From an uncultured Bacteroidales bacterium (GTDB lineage Bacteria > Bacteroidota > Bacteroidia > Bacteroidales > Bacteroidaceae), in the NCBI GenBank assembly GCA_902801475.1, contig CADCIO010000013.1, forward strand, positions 1 through 53,949: a stretch of DNA of 53,949 bases. The letters are read 5' to 3'. The notes under the pieces were generated by a model. The model was not told the origin of the DNA and ran no database searches. It saw only the letters and a program-made list of their open reading frames with translations. This document shows, in pieces, positions 52,381-53,949 of the stretch (the first letter of the stretch is position 1; each line of letters begins with the position of its first letter). The translations under genes and the position numbers were made by a program.

Positions 52381-53463
52381 TTATTCGACACCAAACTTGT
52401 AGATAGTCTTCTGCTTGTACTTCTCTCCTGGCTTCAGCACAGTGGATGGGAAGTATGGACGGTTTGGAGAGTCTGGGAAGTGCTGGCACTCGAAGCAGAT
52501 GGCAGAGCGGCGTGGAGCCGTGCAGCCCAGCTGGATAGGATTGCCAGAGCCCCAGTTGTCTGTATAAACCTGCATACCTGGCTCGGTCGTGTAGGTCTCC
52601 AATGTACGTCCAGACTTAGGATCAGTCAGGCGCACAGCGAATGAGAGTTCGCCCACTTCCTTCTTGTTCAGCACGAAGCAGTGGTCGTAGCCGTTACCGT
52701 TCTTGATCTGCTCATCGTCAGCGTCGATGTCCTTGCCGATAGCCTTAGGAGTGCGGAAGTCGAATGGAGTGCCTGCCACCTTCAGGATTTCACCTGTTGG
52801 GATGCACGTATCATCAACTGGGATGAAGAAATCACCGTTCAGCTCCATGATCTGGTCGTCGATGGCAGGAGTTGGGTTAGCAATGCCCTGCAATGAGAAG
52901 TACGCATGGTGCGTCAGGTTGATGATGGTCTTCTTGTTGGTCGTAGCGAGATACTCGAGGATCAGCTCGTTCTCGTCAGTCCAAGTGAATTCAACAGAAA
53001 TCTTCACCTCGCCAGTGAAACCCTCATGACCGTAGGGGAGGATGCAGTTGAGCGTCAGGCTCTGTTCGCCCGTCTGGAATGCCTCAAACACCTGTGCGTG
53101 GAGTCCTGTAGGACCGCCATGCAGCGCGTTAGGACCATTGTTGACAGCGAGCTGATACTCCTTACCGTTCAAGGTGAACTTTCCGTTAGCGATGCGGTTG
53201 CCAAAACGACCAATCAGAGTTGAGAGGTAAGCCTCTGGAGAATTAATGACGTCATCGATGTTATCATGACCCTGAATGACGTTGGCAACCTTGCCGTCCT
53301 TGTCGGGTACCATGATGGCAACGATGGCGCCACCGTAGTTCGTGATTGATACTTCGTAACCATCCTTGTTCACAAGGGTGTACAGATCAGTCTTCTTGCC
53401 CTTCACCACCTTCTGGAAGTTTTCGGGCTTAAGACCACTCAATTTGGGCTGAATAGTGCTCAT
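52381..53463 (-). CDS. galM: Cytosolic aldose 1-epimerase GalM
   Basis: 360 residues with no signal peptide. TLIGRFGNRIANGKFTLNG, ALHGGPTGLHAQVFEAF, NLTHHAYFSLQG (catalytic His) and AICFECQHFPDSPNRP (catalytic Glu) match GalM. It converts beta-D-galactose into the alpha anomer used by galactokinase, encoded 14 bp downstream. Compared with the lipoprotein mutarotase at 49737-50957 it lacks export signals, so the two act in different compartments. A weak -7-like TTAATTTGC lies at about 53514-53522. Confidence 0.93.
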   Translation of the reverse strand: MSTIQPKLSGLKPENFQKVVKGKKTDLYTLVNKDGYEVSITNYGGAIVAIMVPDKDGKVANVIQGHDNIDDVINSPEAYLSTLIGRFGNRIANGKFTLNGKEYQLAVNNGPNALHGGPTGLHAQVFEAFQTGEQSLTLNCILPYGHEGFTGEVKISVEFTWTDENELILEYLATTNKKTIINLTHHAYFSLQGIANPTPAIDDQIMELNGDFFIPVDDTCIPTGEILKVAGTPFDFRTPKAIGKDIDADDEQIKNGNGYDHCFVLNKKEVGELSFAVRLTDPKSGRTLETYTTEPGMQVYTDNWGSGNPIQLGCTAPRRSAICFECQHFPDSPNRPYFPSTVLKPGEKYKQKTIYKFGVE

Positions 53464-53513
53464 AGGAATTGTATTTTAATTGTTGATTAATAAGTCGGTT
53501 TTAGATTTCTCTT

Positions 53514-53522
53514 TGCAAATTA
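53514..53522 (-). promoter_or_regulatory. Possible -7 element for galM-galK
   Basis: Minus-strand TTAATTTGC differs from TAnnTTTG by one position. It is about 50 bp before the galM ATG. The rest of the 278-bp gap 53464-53741 contains only the smalltalk terminator and AT-rich sequence. Confidence 0.35.
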
Positions 53523-53681
53523 AGCGAAAATATTTTTACTAAACGAACATTCTCCCAATTATTTTTCACTTTTTAGCGTTTTTTGACAAATCGGGCACAT
53601 TTCTCTTTCGTTTTCACCAGTTGGTTGGATATTCATTCACCCACACATCCCCGTCACGCGTATAATATATGTATATAATGT

Positions 53682-53713
53682 AAAAAAGACTGGCAGACAT
53701 TCGTCCACCAGTC
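53682..53713 (-). terminator. Terminator after the smalltalk gene
   Basis: Minus strand: 10-bp stem (53713-53704 with 53697-53688, two G-T pairs), 6-nt loop, then TTTTTT (53687-53682). Confidence 0.75.
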
Positions 53714-53733
53714 CCTTTTCTCAATTTTCAATT

Positions 53734-53750
53734 GTCAACTGTCAACTGAC
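53734..53750. repeat. Two GTCAACT heptamers covering the smalltalk stop codon
   Basis: GTCAACT at 53734-53740 and 53741-53747, the same word as the array inside uvrA (22299-22333). The stop codon of the smalltalk gene (53742-53744) and its last codons Val-Ser lie inside the repeat. Confidence 0.75.
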
Positions 53751-53849
53751 CAATTTCATGCAGCTCGTAGTTCCCAGAGCAGTCAGTGCTGCCGTGAGGA
53801 TGGACACCACCACCTGGATGATGTTCCGCCAGAGATCTTTGTTCTTCAT
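53742..53849 (-). CDS. Smalltalk protein (small Bacteroidales membrane-like peptide)
   Basis: 35 residues: NKDLWRNIIQVVVSILTAAL, followed by TALGTTSC and a short MKLVS tail. A charged start, a DLW motif and one hydrophobic helix ending in a small-residue and Cys segment match the smalltalk family of about 30-residue Bacteroidales proteins, often near HU-type DNA-binding protein genes. The ATG at 53849 is preferred; upstream in-frame codons to 53924 are encoded by a hairpin repeat and do not belong to the family. The function is unknown. The last residues Val-Ser and the stop come from a short heptamer repeat, so the native C-terminus may have ended soon after the Cys. Confidence 0.7.
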   Translation of the reverse strand: MKNKDLWRNIIQVVVSILTAALTALGTTSCMKLVS

Positions 53850-53869
53850 AATGATAAGCAGACCCTCTC

Positions 53870-53903
53870 TGTCCTTCGGACATCTCCCCCGTGGAGGGGG
53901 AGA
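53870..53903. repeat. Double-hairpin intergenic repeat
   Basis: TGTCC-TTC-GGACA (53870-53882) is followed directly by TCTCCCCC-GTGGA-GGGGGAGA (53883-53903). This GC-rich pair, 20 bp upstream of the smalltalk start, resembles a dispersed palindromic element I recall from Bacteroidetes intergenic regions. It could act as a transcript-stability element or as the terminator of a gene beyond the right edge. Confidence 0.6.
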
Positions 53904-53949
53904 GCCGTCCGGTTTGTAGGGCATTTTGTTTTAAAGGTTAATACTTGGT

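Noticed and set aside
1..53949. tRNA or rRNA genes
   Set aside because: No cloverleaf or rRNA-like stretch was recognised in the intergenic regions by eye. A covariance-model scan was not possible here.

Overview
The window looks like a chromosomal segment from a gut or oral Bacteroidales, most likely Prevotella or a close relative. The signs are the -7 element TAnnTTTG in front of many genes (several with a TTTG box 17-21 bp upstream), weak ribosome-binding sites, type IX secretion C-terminal domains, a BspA-like leucine-rich-repeat remnant, LruC-, DUF4421- and DUF1573-type proteins, a 35-residue smalltalk protein, a short 289-residue RpoD, and an arabinose operon controlled by a NUDIX-type AraR. 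No rRNA, tRNA, CRISPR array, prophage or complete insertion sequence was seen.

Layout. 1-510: end of a transposase (IS982-like), two copies of a 13-bp putative IS end, and a decayed BspA-like fragment. 577-8423 (minus): galE, a very large CotH-kinase/lamin-tail surface protein with a type IX sorting domain, a DUF4421 protein and a Gfo/Idh/MocA oxidoreductase. 8553-10894 (plus): two overlapping rRNA/tRNA-modification genes. 11029-18690 (plus): rpoD heads a tightly packed run of nine genes. In its middle are a lipoprotein clostripain-type protease, an HPr-kinase-like P-loop protein, an S24/S26-like peptidase and a PqqD/RRE protein, followed by ung, a phospholipase-D protein and a GH10-like secreted hydrolase. 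This protease/kinase/peptidase/RRE block is the best candidate for an undescribed system.

18694-26479: carbamoylputrescine amidase, a PHP phosphatase, uvrA (carrying an in-frame 103-bp inverted array of heptanucleotide repeats), a type-B-sorted lipoprotein, and a LysM/outer-membrane-protein pair. A candidate small RNA of about 70 nt with its own promoter and terminator lies at 26545-26615 (minus). 26703-40349: DNA alkylation repair, cation diffusion facilitator, nucleoside hydrolase-like protein, LruC protein, POT peptide transporter, yidC, DUF1573, a Rid-like protein and a ResB-CcsA fusion for cytochrome c assembly.

40560-50957 (minus) is one arabinose-catabolic operon read from right to left: lipoprotein aldose 1-epimerase, sodium/sugar symporter, AraR, AraD, AraA, ribulokinase, transketolase, RpiB. 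It runs from L-arabinose uptake to pentose-phosphate interconversion. 51200-53463 (minus) holds galK and a cytosolic galM, which together with galE at the left end give the Leloir pathway. The right edge has a smalltalk gene between a terminator and a double-hairpin repeat.

Two non-coding themes recur: short tandem repeats of 7-8 bp that sit between promoters, over stop codons and inside uvrA, and divergent promoter pairs whose -7 boxes lie 43-44 bp apart at three separate loci.
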